The notes: generated by a model from the sequence alone, not told the origin. 64,000 nt of DNA from Candidatus Peregrinibacteria bacterium (GCA_018658105.1 JABHVW010000006.1:94244-158243), one strand, 5' to 3'. Shown: positions 34,167 to 44,106, numbered from the stretch's first letter. Made by a program: numbers and translations.

Positions 34167-34189
34167 CGTTTCGACATTAACCCACGCAT

Positions 34190-34834
34190 ATGAAATTCTT
34201 TTTAGACACTGCAAACCTCGATGAGATCAAAGAAATTGCTTCTTGGGGCGTTTTGGATGGAGTGACAACTAATCCAACTTTAATTTCGAAAGAAGGGAAA
34301 GTCAAAGTTGAGGATAGGCTGAAAGAGATCGCTAATATTGTGGCGGGGCCGATTAGTATGGAGGTGATTAGTTTGGATGTAGATGGAATGCTTAAGGAGG
34401 GGCGAAAATATGCTGAGTGGGCTGAGAATATTGTGATTAAATTACCTTTAACTCCGGATGGCCTGAAGGCTGTTGAGATTTTCAAGGGAGAAGGTATAGA
34501 TACTAACGTGACGCTTTGTTTCTCTGCGAATCAGGCGATTTTAGCTGCAAAAGCTGGTGCAACTTATGTTAGCCCTTTTATTGGAAGACTTGACGATCAA
34601 GGTACAGATGGCATGAATTTGATTTCTGAGATAACACAAATCTTTCAAAATTATCATTTTGGAACACAGGTATTGGTTGCGAGTATTAGGCACCCGAGGC
34701 ATGTAACAGACGCTGCTTTGCTAGGTGCTGATGTTTGTACAATACCTAAGGCTGTTTTTGAGAAGCTGGTAAAGCATCCAATGACAGACCAAGGTATAGA
34801 AAAATTTCTTAACGATTGGAAAAAACGAAAATGA
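34190..34834 (+). CDS. tal: Transaldolase, short (TalC/FSA) type
   Basis: Moves a dihydroxyacetone unit between sugar phosphates in the non-oxidative pentose phosphate pathway. 214 aa, the compact class. [13 protein letters not shown] (about 3-15), [13 protein letters not shown] (about 27-39), the Schiff-base Lys in [12 protein letters not shown] (about 82-93), and ASIRHPRHV near 165. The stop overlaps the isomerase start by 4 bases (ATGA). First gene of a tal-pgi-tkt-tauE unit. Confidence 0.93.
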   Translation: MKFFLDTANLDEIKEIASWGVLDGVTTNPTLISKEGKVKVEDRLKEIANIVAGPISMEVISLDVDGMLKEGRKYAEWAENIVIKLPLTPDGLKAVEIFKGEGIDTNVTLCFSANQAILAAKAGATYVSPFIGRLDDQGTDGMNLISEITQIFQNYHFGTQVLVASIRHPRHVTDAALLGADVCTIPKAVFEKLVKHPMTDQGIEKFLNDWKKRK

Positions 34835-36063
34835 AATTATATTTAGATCCCATTGTCGGTTTAGGTTTAGACGGAGTTTCTGCTGAAGACATCAGAGGCG
34901 AGCAACATAAGTTAGCAGATTTCTTAGATAGTTTTGAAACTAGGGGTCAGGGCTTTCCTCGCTTGCCAAAGGCCAAAGCGGCTTTGCTTGAGGTGAAGCA
35001 TCTTGCTGAAAAGATGAAAGGTAAGTTTGAAAATATAGTGGTATTGGGTATAGGTGGCAGCTCGCTGGGTATTACCTGCGTACGAGATGCATTGCTTGGG
35101 CCGTATTATAATTTTCATGCCAGCCCTCGCCTATTTGTATTAGATAATTTGGACTTAGTTGAAGAGGTTGAAAAAGTTATAGATCTGGATAAGAGTTTGT
35201 TTATTGTAATTTCGAAATCTGGGCGTACGCCTGAAACAATGGGTCAATATTTTTACTTTCGAGATAAAGTTTCTAAAGAAAATTTCGTATTTATTACTGA
35301 TCCTGAAGGTGGTGAGCTACGAGCAATTGGTGAGAAAAATGAGATTCCAATGTTAGATATTCCACAAAATGTAGGTGGTCGTTTTTCAGTTTTGACTGCT
35401 GTTGGGCTCTTTCCTGCGGCTTTGCTTGGAATTGATGTTGAAGCTCTTTTAGATGGTGCTGGCGAGATGGCTAGCTCTTTTTATCAGACTGATTTTGATT
35501 TAAACCTGCCTTTTCAACTGGCAGCTGCTCAATATTTGTTGGAATGGAAGCATGGAATAAGCATGACAGTAATGATGCCTTACTCGACACGTTTGTGGAC
35601 TTTGGCTGATTGGTACAGACAACTTTTGGCTGAGAGTATAGGTAAAGATGGCAAGGGAATCACTCCGATTCGTGCGCTTGGAGTAACTGATCAACATTCG
35701 CAATTACAGCTTTATAATGAGGGGCCAACAGATAAACTCTTCACTTTGATTGAGGTTGAAAATGAGAAGTCTTCGAGGATACCTAAGGTTGAAAATGAAG
35801 CGATGTCTTACCTGTCAGGTGTGAGTTTTCATGAGCTAATGAATGTTGAAAAAAAGGCGACTGAACAAGCTTTGGCTCAATATAAAAAGCCAGTTGCAAA
35901 TATAGTCATCCCTGAGGTGAATGCACGTGAACTTGGTAAGTTATTTATGTTTTTTGAAGCGAGCATTGCCTTTTTGGGCGAATTCTATAACATTGACGCG
36001 TTTAACCAGCCTGGTGTAGAGCTTAGTAAAAATCTCACTAAAGAATTTCTAACAAAATCATAG
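34831..36063 (+). CDS. pgi: Glucose-6-phosphate isomerase
   Basis: Interconverts glucose-6-P and fructose-6-P, linking glycolysis to the oxidative branch encoded nearby. From ATG 34831 ([10 protein letters not shown]) it has 410 aa, the short bacterial form. [17 protein letters not shown] (about 71-87), [11 protein letters not shown] (about 125-135), [16 protein letters not shown] (about 178-193), the catalytic Glu in [12 protein letters not shown] and a DQHSQLQLY stretch. Translationally coupled to transaldolase. Confidence 0.93.
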   Translation: MKLYLDPIVGLGLDGVSAEDIRGEQHKLADFLDSFETRGQGFPRLPKAKAALLEVKHLAEKMKGKFENIVVLGIGGSSLGITCVRDALLGPYYNFHASPRLFVLDNLDLVEEVEKVIDLDKSLFIVISKSGRTPETMGQYFYFRDKVSKENFVFITDPEGGELRAIGEKNEIPMLDIPQNVGGRFSVLTAVGLFPAALLGIDVEALLDGAGEMASSFYQTDFDLNLPFQLAAAQYLLEWKHGISMTVMMPYSTRLWTLADWYRQLLAESIGKDGKGITPIRALGVTDQHSQLQLYNEGPTDKLFTLIEVENEKSSRIPKVENEAMSYLSGVSFHELMNVEKKATEQALAQYKKPVANIVIPEVNARELGKLFMFFEASIAFLGEFYNIDAFNQPGVELSKNLTKEFLTKS

Positions 36064-36065
36064 CG

Positions 36066-37967
36066 ATGCATTTACCAGAACTAGGGTCACCGTTGAAAGA
36101 GGAACATATTAAATTTCTTGAAGCTTTTGCTAAGTCTTGCAGACAGAGCATAGTTAGAATGGTTACCAATGCTCAATCTGGGCATCCTGGTGGGTCGCTT
36201 TCATCTTTAGATTACTTAGCGATGATATACGCCATGCGTATTTGTTTGACGAATGAGAGAGTGATTGTGTCTCATGGGCATATTTCACCTGCTGTTTACT
36301 CAGTTTTGGCTGAGCTAAATGTTATTCCAAAAGAGGATGTGATTCAAAACTTTAGAAAACCTGTGGATCTTTATGAAGGCCACGTGAATAGAAAAATTCA
36401 AGGTGTGCATTTTGGAACTGGCCCACTTGCAGTTGGAGGCAGTGTTGCTTCTGGTTGTGCACTTGCAGATAAGCTTTCTGATAATTCTGAGCTTACATTT
36501 TTACTAATGGGGGATGGTGAAAATCAAGAAGGGCAAGCATATGAAATGATGAATTTTGCAAATAAATATAAACTTTCGAATCTAGTTTTATTCATTGATT
36601 ACAATGAAGTTCAACTAACAGACTCACTTGAAGAAATTATGCCTCTTAATATTGCTGGGCACTACAAAGCTTCTGGCTGGGATGTTATTGAGCTAGATGG
36701 TCATGATTTTCAAGCTATGTGGGCGGCGATTGCTGAATCACAAAAAAGCGAGAACCCTACCCTATTGCTAGGTAAAACTGTGATGGGCAAAGGTGTTTCA
36801 TTTATGGAAGAAACTGGTAAAGCTAAGCAATCTGACTGGCATGGTAAAGCGCCAAAGCCAGATGTTGCTGATGCGGCACTTGTAGATATTGAACTGAGTG
36901 AAGATGAGATGCAGACTTTGTTGACTGGTCTAGTTGATTTACCGAAAAATATTAAAACAAATGAAGACGCAGATATGGATCTAAACAAGGTTGTTCAAGC
37001 TGGTGAACCAGTACTTTATGACCTAGATACTTTCACAGATTGTAGAAGTGCATATGGTGATGCTTTGCTAGATTTAGCTAATAACAACCCTCATGTGGTT
37101 GCGCTGACTGCTGATGTGGCTGGAAGTGTGAAAACGACAGGTGTGAAAAATAATATTCCTGAGCGTCACATTGAATGTGGAATTGCTGAACAACATATGG
37201 TGAGTGTAAGTGGAGGCCTTTCTATTCAAGGATATGTGCCTTTCTGTAGTACTTTTGGTGCTTTCATGAGTAGCCGTGCAAAAGACCAAGCTCGAGTAAA
37301 TGATCTTAATGAATGTAATGTAAAAATGGTTGCAACTCACTGTGGACTTTCTGTTGGTGAAGACGGACCAACTCATCAAGCAATTGATGATATTAGTTCT
37401 TTTAGTGGGTTTTTTCACACTAGAGTTTTGGAACCGGCTGACCCAAATCAATGTGATCGAATGATTCGTTTTGTGGCTCAAGAGTACGGAAATTTCTATG
37501 TAAGAATGGGCCGCTCAAAACTGCCGATCATTTCAAAAACTGATGGTTCTGCACCTTATTACGACAAGGATTATGCTTTTGAAGCTGGCAAGGCTGATGT
37601 GTTACGTGAAGGTAGCCGTGGTACGATTATTGCTGCTGGGCCTATGGTGATTCGTGCGATTGAAGCTGCTGAGAAACTCGGTGGAGATATTGAAGTGATT
37701 GCAGTAAGTAGTTTTATTCCTTTTGATGCTGCGACTATTGTTGAAAGTGTTAAGAAGACTGGCCGATTAGTGACCGTGCATGACCATAATGTGGATACGG
37801 GCCTTGCTCATTACGTGAGAAGAGCCATGGAAGAAGCTGGGCTAAGTGTTCCTGCTAAGCATCTTGGAGTTGATCATTACCAATTATCAGGTACAGCAGA
37901 TGAGCTTTATAAGCTTGCTGGCCTTGCTGTTGAAGATATTTCAGAAAGTTTACATTCACTTTTATGA
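36066..37967 (+). CDS. tkt: Transketolase
   Basis: TPP enzyme moving two-carbon units between sugar phosphates. 633 aa, both halves on one chain. SGHPGGSLSSLDY (about 39-51), TPP motif MGDGENQEGQAYEMMNFANK (about 155-174, GDG...N), the second domain CGIAEQHMVSVSGGL and PTHQAIDDISS. Two bases after pgi. The stop overlaps the TauE-like gene by 4 bases, so all four are probably one transcript. Together with tal and the oxidative genes this gives most of the pentose phosphate pathway. Confidence 0.93.
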   Translation: MHLPELGSPLKEEHIKFLEAFAKSCRQSIVRMVTNAQSGHPGGSLSSLDYLAMIYAMRICLTNERVIVSHGHISPAVYSVLAELNVIPKEDVIQNFRKPVDLYEGHVNRKIQGVHFGTGPLAVGGSVASGCALADKLSDNSELTFLLMGDGENQEGQAYEMMNFANKYKLSNLVLFIDYNEVQLTDSLEEIMPLNIAGHYKASGWDVIELDGHDFQAMWAAIAESQKSENPTLLLGKTVMGKGVSFMEETGKAKQSDWHGKAPKPDVADAALVDIELSEDEMQTLLTGLVDLPKNIKTNEDADMDLNKVVQAGEPVLYDLDTFTDCRSAYGDALLDLANNNPHVVALTADVAGSVKTTGVKNNIPERHIECGIAEQHMVSVSGGLSIQGYVPFCSTFGAFMSSRAKDQARVNDLNECNVKMVATHCGLSVGEDGPTHQAIDDISSFSGFFHTRVLEPADPNQCDRMIRFVAQEYGNFYVRMGRSKLPIISKTDGSAPYYDKDYAFEAGKADVLREGSRGTIIAAGPMVIRAIEAAEKLGGDIEVIAVSSFIPFDAATIVESVKKTGRLVTVHDHNVDTGLAHYVRRAMEEAGLSVPAKHLGVDHYQLSGTADELYKLAGLAVEDISESLHSLL

Positions 37968-38731
37968 ATTTAGAGGCATTACCGTATCTAGGAGGAATCG
38001 TCTCCTTCTTTTCGATGATACTTTCTGCTTTTTCAGGTGGAGGTGGCTCTTTGATTTTGCTGATGAGTTTATTGGGGTTCACAGAGAGCAGCTACCTAGC
38101 AGCCTTAACCTTAAGTAAGATTGCAGCTGCTGTAGTGACTGGTACTGCTTCATTTTTGCATATAAAAAAAGACAAATATAAACTTGATAAAAAAGTACTT
38201 GGAGTTATGTTTTTTGGCTCCCTCTTTGGAATTAGTATTGCTACATATCTTGTTCAATATCAGCTTGATGAGAGTTTTGTAATCTCATTATTGCCCTTCA
38301 TAATGTTTTCTATTGGTCTTTACCTGATTTGGAATAAGAAAAAGGGGCTTGGAATTGAGAAGCCGAAGCCTGTTACGAAAAGATTACTTGGTGAAATTTT
38401 TGCCTTCTTTTTCCTGACGAATATTATAAATGGTCTTTCGGGTGGATTTGGAATTATTTTTGGATCGTTTATGGTTATTCATATGCGTATTTCATTTATT
38501 CACGCTATTGCATATGGAATGGTGTCTGGGTTTTTGGTGCATTTAATGCAGTCAATTTATTTAACTACAGTTGTAGATCTTAATTACACCTTGGCGATTT
38601 TTATTATTATTGGGGCTTTCTTAGGAGGTTATGTGGGCACAAAATTACAAAGCCTAAAGGGCAACCTCTGGGTAAAGAATGTTGCCCTTTTAGTAATGTT
38701 CGGAATTGGAATCCGAATGTTGATTTTTTAG
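37964..38731 (+). CDS. TauE/SafE-family (TSUP) membrane transporter
   Basis: About eight hydrophobic helices in 255 residues, with a Gly-rich first half (FSGGGGSLILLMSLLGF) and an internally repeated GGFGIIFGSFMVIHMRIS, typical of sulfite or organo-sulfur exporters. Why it is coupled to transketolase is unclear. A perfect 10-bp inverted repeat (AAAGGGCAAC...GTTGCCCTTT, 38656-38690) followed by TT lies inside its last 25 codons and may act as a terminator before the stop. Confidence 0.75.
   Translation: MNLEALPYLGGIVSFFSMILSAFSGGGGSLILLMSLLGFTESSYLAALTLSKIAAAVVTGTASFLHIKKDKYKLDKKVLGVMFFGSLFGISIATYLVQYQLDESFVISLLPFIMFSIGLYLIWNKKKGLGIEKPKPVTKRLLGEIFAFFFLTNIINGLSGGFGIIFGSFMVIHMRISFIHAIAYGMVSGFLVHLMQSIYLTTVVDLNYTLAIFIIIGAFLGGYVGTKLQSLKGNLWVKNVALLVMFGIGIRMLIF
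38656..38692 (+). terminator. Terminator-like hairpin inside the 3' end of the TauE-like gene
   Basis: AAAGGGCAAC, 15-base loop, GTTGCCCTTT then TTAG. It begins 76 bases before the stop codon at 38731. The U tract is short, so efficiency is uncertain. Confidence 0.45.
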
Positions 38732-38732
38732 A

Positions 38733-39125
38733 TTATTCCCAGAATTTGCTGTCTGCGCCCCAAACGTCTGTAGCGCCGTTTAAGATAAATGCTGTAAGTG
38801 ATCCACTATCTTCGACGTAGATTTTAACTTTACCACTACTTGCATTCCATTCACTTCGAGACCAATCAATTGTGTAGCCTTTATTCATAAAGTCGAATGC
38901 TGCCGGACAATCTGCTTCTGTTGTCTTTGTAGCTAAACGCATGTGGTTCATGAATGTTTCACAGTCTTTTCTTTCTGCTGCATCCTGCATAGTACTCCAT
39001 GCTTCAATTGCTCCTTTTAATTCAGGAAACTCGCTTGCTGCTTCTTTATCTGCACCGCTAAGTCCTGATGAACATGCGCTAAGAAGCAATGTAAAAATTG
39101 CAGTTGTTGCTAAAAGTAGTTTCAT
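38733..39125 (-). CDS. Small lipoprotein, unknown function
   Basis: Signal peptide with lipobox LLSAC (Cys about 18) and a mature domain of about 110 residues with two further Cys (about 55 and 74) and a C-terminal W-rich strand (NGATDVWGADSKFWE). The alpha-plus-beta pattern recalls small DUF4878-like or NTF2-like lipoproteins, but this is a guess. Its extended -10 (TGtTAGAAT, minus strand, about 39149-39157) is identical to that of the thioredoxin-like lipoprotein gene. Confidence 0.6.
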   Translation of the reverse strand: MKLLLATTAIFTLLLSACSSGLSGADKEAASEFPELKGAIEAWSTMQDAAERKDCETFMNHMRLATKTTEADCPAAFDFMNKGYTIDWSRSEWNASSGKVKIYVEDSGSLTAFILNGATDVWGADSKFWE

Positions 39126-39163
39126 AATATTTTGGTTAAATCAGCTGGATTCTAACAAAAGTC

Positions 39164-39856
39164 TTATGTATAGGCTAGTACTTTTGTAGGTACGTCCTCC
39201 ATGACTTCTCTTAATGCTGTAAGTTTTGGCTGGACTTGTTCACCTTTTAAAGCTGCCAAAACTGGAAGTTTTTTCTCACCTTTTAAAAGAAGCATTGCAG
39301 AGCCAGCGCTTTTTAAAGCGATCAAACAAATGCTAAGACGATCTGGCGTTTTGTATCCTTCGGCGTGTGCAACACTCGCGTATTTTGTACATTCTAAAGC
39401 TTCGTCTCCTTCAAAAAGAGATGCGATGTGGCCGTCTGCGCCCGCACCAAGGATCAATAAATCAAAGATTGGAAATCGGTCATGGCTTAAAGCAATTAAC
39501 TTGCGTGACATCTCTTTTGCAGATGACTCTGGCGGCAAAGATGTATCGAAAGAAATAATGTTTTCTGGTGGGATTGATATTTTTTTGAGCAAAGACTCTC
39601 TGATCATTCGTAAGTTACTTTCTTTGCTGTCACTTGGTACTTGTCTTTCGTCTAGGGTTATTAGTGTGATTTTTCCCCATGGTAATTTCTCATCTGCTAA
39701 CTTTGCGTAAAGGGCTTCTGGCGTGCTTCCTCCTGCAAGACCTATTCTGCATGTTTCAAATTTCCTAATAGATTCTTTAATCAAAAGTAAAGTGTCGTCA
39801 AATGCAGTTTGTAAAAATTCTGCCTCATCGTTGAATGTAAAAATACTTGGGTTCAT
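39164..39856 (-). CDS. pgl: 6-phosphogluconolactonase
   Basis: Second step of the oxidative pentose phosphate branch. GLAGGSTPEALYAKLA (about 39-54), TLIDERQVPSDSKESNLRM-like segment (about 64-83) and LILGAGADGHIASLFEGD (about 133-150) are family hallmarks; 230 aa is standard. Its start touches the stop of zwf (1-base overlap), so gnd-zwf-pgl form one minus-strand unit in pathway-related order. Confidence 0.92.
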   Translation of the reverse strand: MNPSIFTFNDEAEFLQTAFDDTLLLIKESIRKFETCRIGLAGGSTPEALYAKLADEKLPWGKITLITLDERQVPSDSKESNLRMIRESLLKKISIPPENIISFDTSLPPESSAKEMSRKLIALSHDRFPIFDLLILGAGADGHIASLFEGDEALECTKYASVAHAEGYKTPDRLSICLIALKSAGSAMLLLKGEKKLPVLAALKGEQVQPKLTALREVMEDVPTKVLAYT

Positions 39857-41286
39857 TAGCTTGGGTTATACCATTCGAAACCATCTTTTTTGAGAAGCTC
39901 ATCTGCTTCTTTTGGCCCCAAAGTATTGGCTGGATATAAAATAGGTTCACAATGTTCTCTGTGCATTCTGTCGCAAATTTTTTGCAATGGATCGATGACT
40001 TTCCATGCTGCAAATATTTCTTCGAAATTCAAGAATAAACCTTGCTTGCCAGCAACAACGTCTAGGAACAATCTACCATGTTCAGACAGACAGTCGCCGC
40101 TACAGTAAATTGGTCTACCTGTAGTGAGAGAGTGGAAATCAAAAGTTTTTCCACCTAACTTTGTTAAAAGCTGGAATTCAATTTTTTCATTTGGCTGCAG
40201 TTGAATTATTAATTTATTTGTTGGCAACTGCCCATGATCTTTTTGTGGTTTTTCAGGTTTAAATTCGATTACTACTGCTGTCCATTTTTCTTTTAGCGCT
40301 TTACCACTTCTAATATAAACCGGCACTCCTTTCCAGTTTGGGTGGCTTAAACAAAGCTTCATTGCAGCGAATGTTTCTGTTTGCGAGTCGTTTGGAATTT
40401 CTTTTTCTTTTCTATAACTTTTGTACTGCCCCCTTACAACGGTCTTGCTTGAAACCTTAAGTGAATTTAATATTCGTGCTTTTTCATGATGAATAGCCTC
40501 TGAACTTTTTTCTTTTGGAGCGGTCATTGTGAGGTAAGCCAAAATCTGCAAGAGATGAGATTGAACCATATCTCTCATAATGCCCACATGGTCGAAATAA
40601 TTTGCACGACCTTCGATGTCTTTACTTTCGAGAGCACTGATCTGGATATTACTTACATACTGCTTTGTCATAAGACTGGTCAGTAATGAGTTTGCATAAC
40701 GAAGTGAAAGCAAATTGCTTACTGCTTCTTTACCTAAATAATGATCTAAAAGATAAATCTGTTCAGACTGAAATGTTTTATTTATTTTCTTTTTAAGAAC
40801 TTTTGCAGATGCTAGGTCGTAGCCAAATGGCTTTTCGATTACGAGGCGAAGTTTTGATTTTTTCGTGTTGAAATTAACCTTACCCAGGTTTGTGAATATG
40901 TCATTGAATGCTGAAGGTGGAACAGAAAAATATGCAATTCTTACACGATCTTTCTTTTTTTCGATTGTTTGCAAATATTTTTTGAACTTCTTGTAATCTT
41001 TTTCTTCGTTATATTGGCCGCTAAAATAGTGCACATGTTTAAGTGTTTTCTTCAGTGCAGCTTCGTCTATATATTCTTCTGCTTCTCTAACTGACTGTTC
41101 AAAAAAATCTTGGAATTCTTTGTCGCTCATTTCTGTTCTTGCATAACCAACGATCTTAAAATCGCTAGGCATTCGTTTTTCTTTAACTAGTTCGTAAATT
41201 GCTGGGAAAAGTTTTAGTTTAGCTAGAGAGCCTGAAGCTCCGTATATAAATAATGTGAAATTTCCATCTGCTTTTTGAATTTTCAT
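39856..41286 (-). CDS. zwf: Glucose-6-phosphate 1-dehydrogenase
   Basis: First step of the oxidative branch, producing NADPH. Nucleotide-binding FIYGASGSLAKLKLFP (about 13-28), RLVIEKPFGYD (about 145), catalytic LLDHYLGKEAVSNLL (about 176-190, His and Lys) and YIRSGKALKEKW (about 325). About 476 aa. Two ATG codons are available, at 41292 and 41286; the second forms a TAATG junction with the gnd stop and is preferred. Cofactor preference cannot be told by eye. Confidence 0.93.
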   Translation of the reverse strand: MKIQKADGNFTLFIYGASGSLAKLKLFPAIYELVKEKRMPSDFKIVGYARTEMSDKEFQDFFEQSVREAEEYIDEAALKKTLKHVHYFSGQYNEEKDYKKFKKYLQTIEKKKDRVRIAYFSVPPSAFNDIFTNLGKVNFNTKKSKLRLVIEKPFGYDLASAKVLKKKINKTFQSEQIYLLDHYLGKEAVSNLLSLRYANSLLTSLMTKQYVSNIQISALESKDIEGRANYFDHVGIMRDMVQSHLLQILAYLTMTAPKEKSSEAIHHEKARILNSLKVSSKTVVRGQYKSYRKEKEIPNDSQTETFAAMKLCLSHPNWKGVPVYIRSGKALKEKWTAVVIEFKPEKPQKDHGQLPTNKLIIQLQPNEKIEFQLLTKLGGKTFDFHSLTTGRPIYCSGDCLSEHGRLFLDVVAGKQGLFLNFEEIFAAWKVIDPLQKICDRMHREHCEPILYPANTLGPKEADELLKKDGFEWYNPS

Positions 41287-42674
41287 TACCATTCAGAGTG
41301 AAAGCTGCCTTCTTGATCGATGCGCTCATATGTATGAGAGCCGAAACGATCACGCAGTCCTTGAATAAAATTGGCCGAAGAGCGGCCGCGTCGACTTGCC
41401 TCAAAGTGGCTAAGTCCACCCGAGATTGAGAGCATTGGGATAGAATGTTTTACTGCAGTATTTACAATTAATTTCCAACTTTTTTGACATTCAACTAATG
41501 CTGTATGTGCAAATTCTGTGAAATATAGGTTTTGTACTTTTTGACTGAATGCAAGATTCATATCTTTTAAAATTGCACTTCTGATTATGCAACCACCCTG
41601 CCAAATTCTTGTGATTTCTGAAAAATTTAAGCCGTAATGCATTTCTTTATCTGCAGCACGAAGTATTGCGAAGCCTTGTTCAAAATTGGCTAAACGAGTG
41701 GCAAATAGTGCCTTTTCAAGATGTTCCGTAAATTCTGAGAGAGTCATTTCTGGGCTTTGTTCTAGTCTAGGGTAAAGTCCGTCGAGTTTTTTTCTTTCTT
41801 CTAGACTGTTTGAAAAACCACGCATAAATACTGCACCGGCAATTGTTGGGCTTGGAACGCCGAGCCTTAATGCTTCTTGCGTAGTCCAAACGCCTGTGCC
41901 TTTGTTTTTTGCTTTATCTAAAATTAGATCTAGCAGCTCTTTTCCATCTTCTTTTTTGCGGAGAACATCTACTGATATATCTGTTAGGTATGAAGCCATT
42001 CTGCCTTCGGACCATTTTTCGAAAATATCTGCAATTTCATTGTGACTGAGTTTGTATAACTCCTTTAACATTTGGTATGCCTCTGCCAGCATTTGCATTT
42101 CTGCATATTCGATTCCGTTGTGAACCATTTTTACGTAATGGCCTGCCCCGCCTTTACCCATGTGAGAAACGCAGGCTTTACCACTAAAATCTTCAGCTGC
42201 GATTTTGGTTAGTACTTCTTCAAATTCTTCCCAGGCTTCTACAGGGCCGCCCGGCATAATGCTTGGGCCTTTTAAAGCGCCTTCTTCACCGCCTGAGATT
42301 CCAACGCCTAAGAGGTGAATACCCTTTTCTTCTAATTGTTTTTGGTAAATTTCTGTAACCTTATATATTGCATTCCCACCATCCATAATGGCGTCATCTT
42401 TATCTAAGATGGGAGCTAATTTTTTAATTAAATCTGCGGTTGGATCACCGGCAGGGACCATGAGAATGATTCTTCTTGGCCTTTCAATACTTTCTACAAA
42501 ATCTTCGAAACTTTGTGGAGCATAAAAATTTTCATCTGGAAATTCATCTACAAACTCATTAATTTTCTCTGTTGTACGATTCCAAAGGCTAAGGGAAAAC
42601 CCTCTTGAAGCAATGTTTCTTGCGAGAGATTTACCCATGGTGCCTAAGCCAATTAATCCTAAATTAGATGTCAT
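41286..42674 (-). CDS. gnd: 6-phosphogluconate dehydrogenase
   Basis: Third oxidative step, giving ribulose-5-P, CO2 and NADPH. GLIGLGTMGKSLARNIASRG (about 6-25), the substrate site HYVKMVHNGIEYAEMQ (about 180-195, Lys and the NGIEY signature), and the late SANFIQGLRDRFGSHTYER. 462 aa matches the long homodimeric class. It leads the gnd-zwf-pgl unit. A TATAGT box at about 42713-42718 (minus strand) is a likely -10, with a leader of about 35 bases. Confidence 0.93.
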   Translation of the reverse strand: MTSNLGLIGLGTMGKSLARNIASRGFSLSLWNRTTEKINEFVDEFPDENFYAPQSFEDFVESIERPRRIILMVPAGDPTADLIKKLAPILDKDDAIMDGGNAIYKVTEIYQKQLEEKGIHLLGVGISGGEEGALKGPSIMPGGPVEAWEEFEEVLTKIAAEDFSGKACVSHMGKGGAGHYVKMVHNGIEYAEMQMLAEAYQMLKELYKLSHNEIADIFEKWSEGRMASYLTDISVDVLRKKEDGKELLDLILDKAKNKGTGVWTTQEALRLGVPSPTIAGAVFMRGFSNSLEERKKLDGLYPRLEQSPEMTLSEFTEHLEKALFATRLANFEQGFAILRAADKEMHYGLNFSEITRIWQGGCIIRSAILKDMNLAFSQKVQNLYFTEFAHTALVECQKSWKLIVNTAVKHSIPMLSISGGLSHFEASRRGRSSANFIQGLRDRFGSHTYERIDQEGSFHSEW

Positions 42675-42745
42675 GTAAGATTTGTTTAATATATTTAATT
42701 TAACGAAACACTATATCTTTGTATAGCTAGAGAGTGTCACTGAAA

Positions 42746-43438
42746 TTACAATGTGCCCTCGAGTGGGGTTTCAATAATTTCGGCGTCAGTCATTTGGTTG
42801 GCTTTGTCTCGCAGTTTTATTAGTACTGACTGAATACTCAAAAGTGCGAATTGCCTTGTGTGTTGATCTGTAAATTCTAGGCCGTGGCGTTGAAAATATT
42901 CTTCGAGAGCGTAGTCGATTAGATCTAAGACTATAGATTTAAGTTTGTGTTCTGGAGTTAGAACTGTTTCTAAAGTTCTGCCAGGCATCATTAAGCCTGC
43001 TTTTAATATTGATTCACCCCAAGAGTTTAAATCTGTACGTATATTTGGCGGTAACTTCACTACCTCTGGTAATTTTGAATCAACAGAGAAGTCAATAAGT
43101 TGATCTTGTGGCATTGCGATTTCTTTGAAGCTTTCTTTTAACTCTGCTTCGAGTTCTGCGTTTGCAATAGTTAGTACTGCTAAAATAAATGCTCCTGGAA
43201 CATTTTCTTGTAATAATTTTACAACCAAAAATACTAGATCAGATTTACTCGTATCTTGAATAAATTTGACTAGTATTTTGGCAAGTTTGTCTTCTTTCTT
43301 TTTCTGTTGCTGTTGGTGCCCAGTCATCGCTTTTATCGCTTTGGCATTTTTACGTGCTTGTTCACGATATTTTTCAGACGACTCTGTACTACCTTGAGAA
43401 TCTGCATCCTCAAGACCAAAAAAAGATTCTAAAGACAT
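42746..43438 (-). CDS. Hypothetical cytoplasmic protein
   Basis: 230 residues, not recognised. A polar, Gln/Lys-rich N-terminus (about 1-50) is followed by an all-helical predicted domain with a hydrophobic stretch (LVFLVVKLLQENVPGAFILAV, about 69-89, not clearly transmembrane) and a Leu-rich second half. It starts 3 bases after the stop of the holin-like gene, so the two are cotranscribed. Confidence 0.55.
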   Translation of the reverse strand: MSLESFFGLEDADSQGSTESSEKYREQARKNAKAIKAMTGHQQQQKKKEDKLAKILVKFIQDTSKSDLVFLVVKLLQENVPGAFILAVLTIANAELEAELKESFKEIAMPQDQLIDFSVDSKLPEVVKLPPNIRTDLNSWGESILKAGLMMPGRTLETVLTPEHKLKSIVLDLIDYALEEYFQRHGLEFTDQHTRQFALLSIQSVLIKLRDKANQMTDAEIIETPLEGTL

Positions 43439-43441
43439 AAT

Positions 43442-43708
43442 TTATTTTTTACCGAATTTATCAACGAAGAAATTGTAGAGCCATACAAGAAGGTATGTCC
43501 CAATGAAACCGTCTAAGAAGCCCCATAAAAGGCCCCAGAAAGCGCCTGATACAGTAATATCAAAGAATGGGTATACTTCTGTGATCAATTCTAAAAATGA
43601 ACCGGCGAAACCGTATTTTGCAGTTACAATGGTCCAAATAAATAGGGCAAGGCCCCATAGAACACCGACTGCTAAACCGGCTGAAAGTGCGTGGAGTTTG
43701 AATTTCAT
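43442..43708 (-). CDS. Small membrane protein, holin-like family
   Basis: 88 residues with two hydrophobic helices (LSAGLAVGVLWGLALFIWTIV and AFWGLLWGFLDGFIGTYLLVWLYNF, about 8-28 and 56-80) and the motif SFLELITEVYPFFDITVSGAFWG. Similar small proteins are widely labelled bacteriophage holin in bacterial and archaeal genomes, although a lytic role is unproven. It lies after the L27 terminator and ahead of the hypothetical gene at 42746. Confidence 0.6.
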   Translation of the reverse strand: MKFKLHALSAGLAVGVLWGLALFIWTIVTAKYGFAGSFLELITEVYPFFDITVSGAFWGLLWGFLDGFIGTYLLVWLYNFFVDKFGKK

Positions 43709-43720
43709 CCTAATAGGATT

Positions 43721-43754
43721 AAAAAATAAATAGCTACCGAGATGATAGCTATTT
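43721..43754 (-). terminator. Terminator of rpmA
   Basis: Minus strand AAATAGCTA-9 bases-TAGCTATTT (perfect 9-bp stem) then ATTTTTT, 22 bases after the L27 stop and 19 bases before the holin-like gene. Confidence 0.85.
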
Positions 43755-43776
43755 TCTAGTGTTAATTCAAGTTTGC

Positions 43777-44055
43777 TTAAGCACCCATTACATGAACGAG
43801 TGTATCGAGTCTTACTCTTCCATCAAATTTCTTTTGATTCTTTTTTGTAAATTTAACAACACCGTCTTGGAGAGCAAAAATTGTGTAATCTTTACCCATT
43901 CCAACCCCCGCACCTGGATGCCATTTTGTTCCCTTTTGGCGAACAATAATTGCACCTGAACGAACAGCTTCACCACCGAAGCATTTTATGCCACGACGTT
44001 TCGCATTCGAGTCTCTTCCGTTCTTACTTGAGCCACCGGCTTTCTTATGTGCCAT
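43777..44055 (-). CDS. rpmA: Ribosomal protein L27
   Basis: 50S protein near the peptidyl-transferase centre. [17 protein letters not shown] at the start, then [20 protein letters not shown] and [13 protein letters not shown]; 92 aa. It begins MAHKKAGGS directly, so it lacks the N-terminal cleaved extension found in Firmicutes L27. L21, its usual partner, is not adjacent. Confidence 0.95.
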   Translation of the reverse strand: MAHKKAGGSSKNGRDSNAKRRGIKCFGGEAVRSGAIIVRQKGTKWHPGAGVGMGKDYTIFALQDGVVKFTKKNQKKFDGRVRLDTLVHVMGA

Positions 44056-44077
44056 ATAATTTGTTAATTACTGGAGG

Positions 44078-44106
44078 ATTTTAGGGTAAAGGCTTGCTTT
44101 TGGCAA
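44078..44106 (-). promoter_or_regulatory. Promoter of rpmA
   Basis: Minus strand TTGCCA (44101-44106), 17 bases, TAAAAT (44078-44083). The leader is about 16 bases and has no Shine-Dalgarno motif. Confidence 0.8.

Noticed and set aside
34820-34840. UGA recoded as glycine, as in Gracilibacteria or SR1
   Set aside because: Genes end in TGA at the expected lengths and ATGA start/stop overlaps are common, so TGA works as a stop here.
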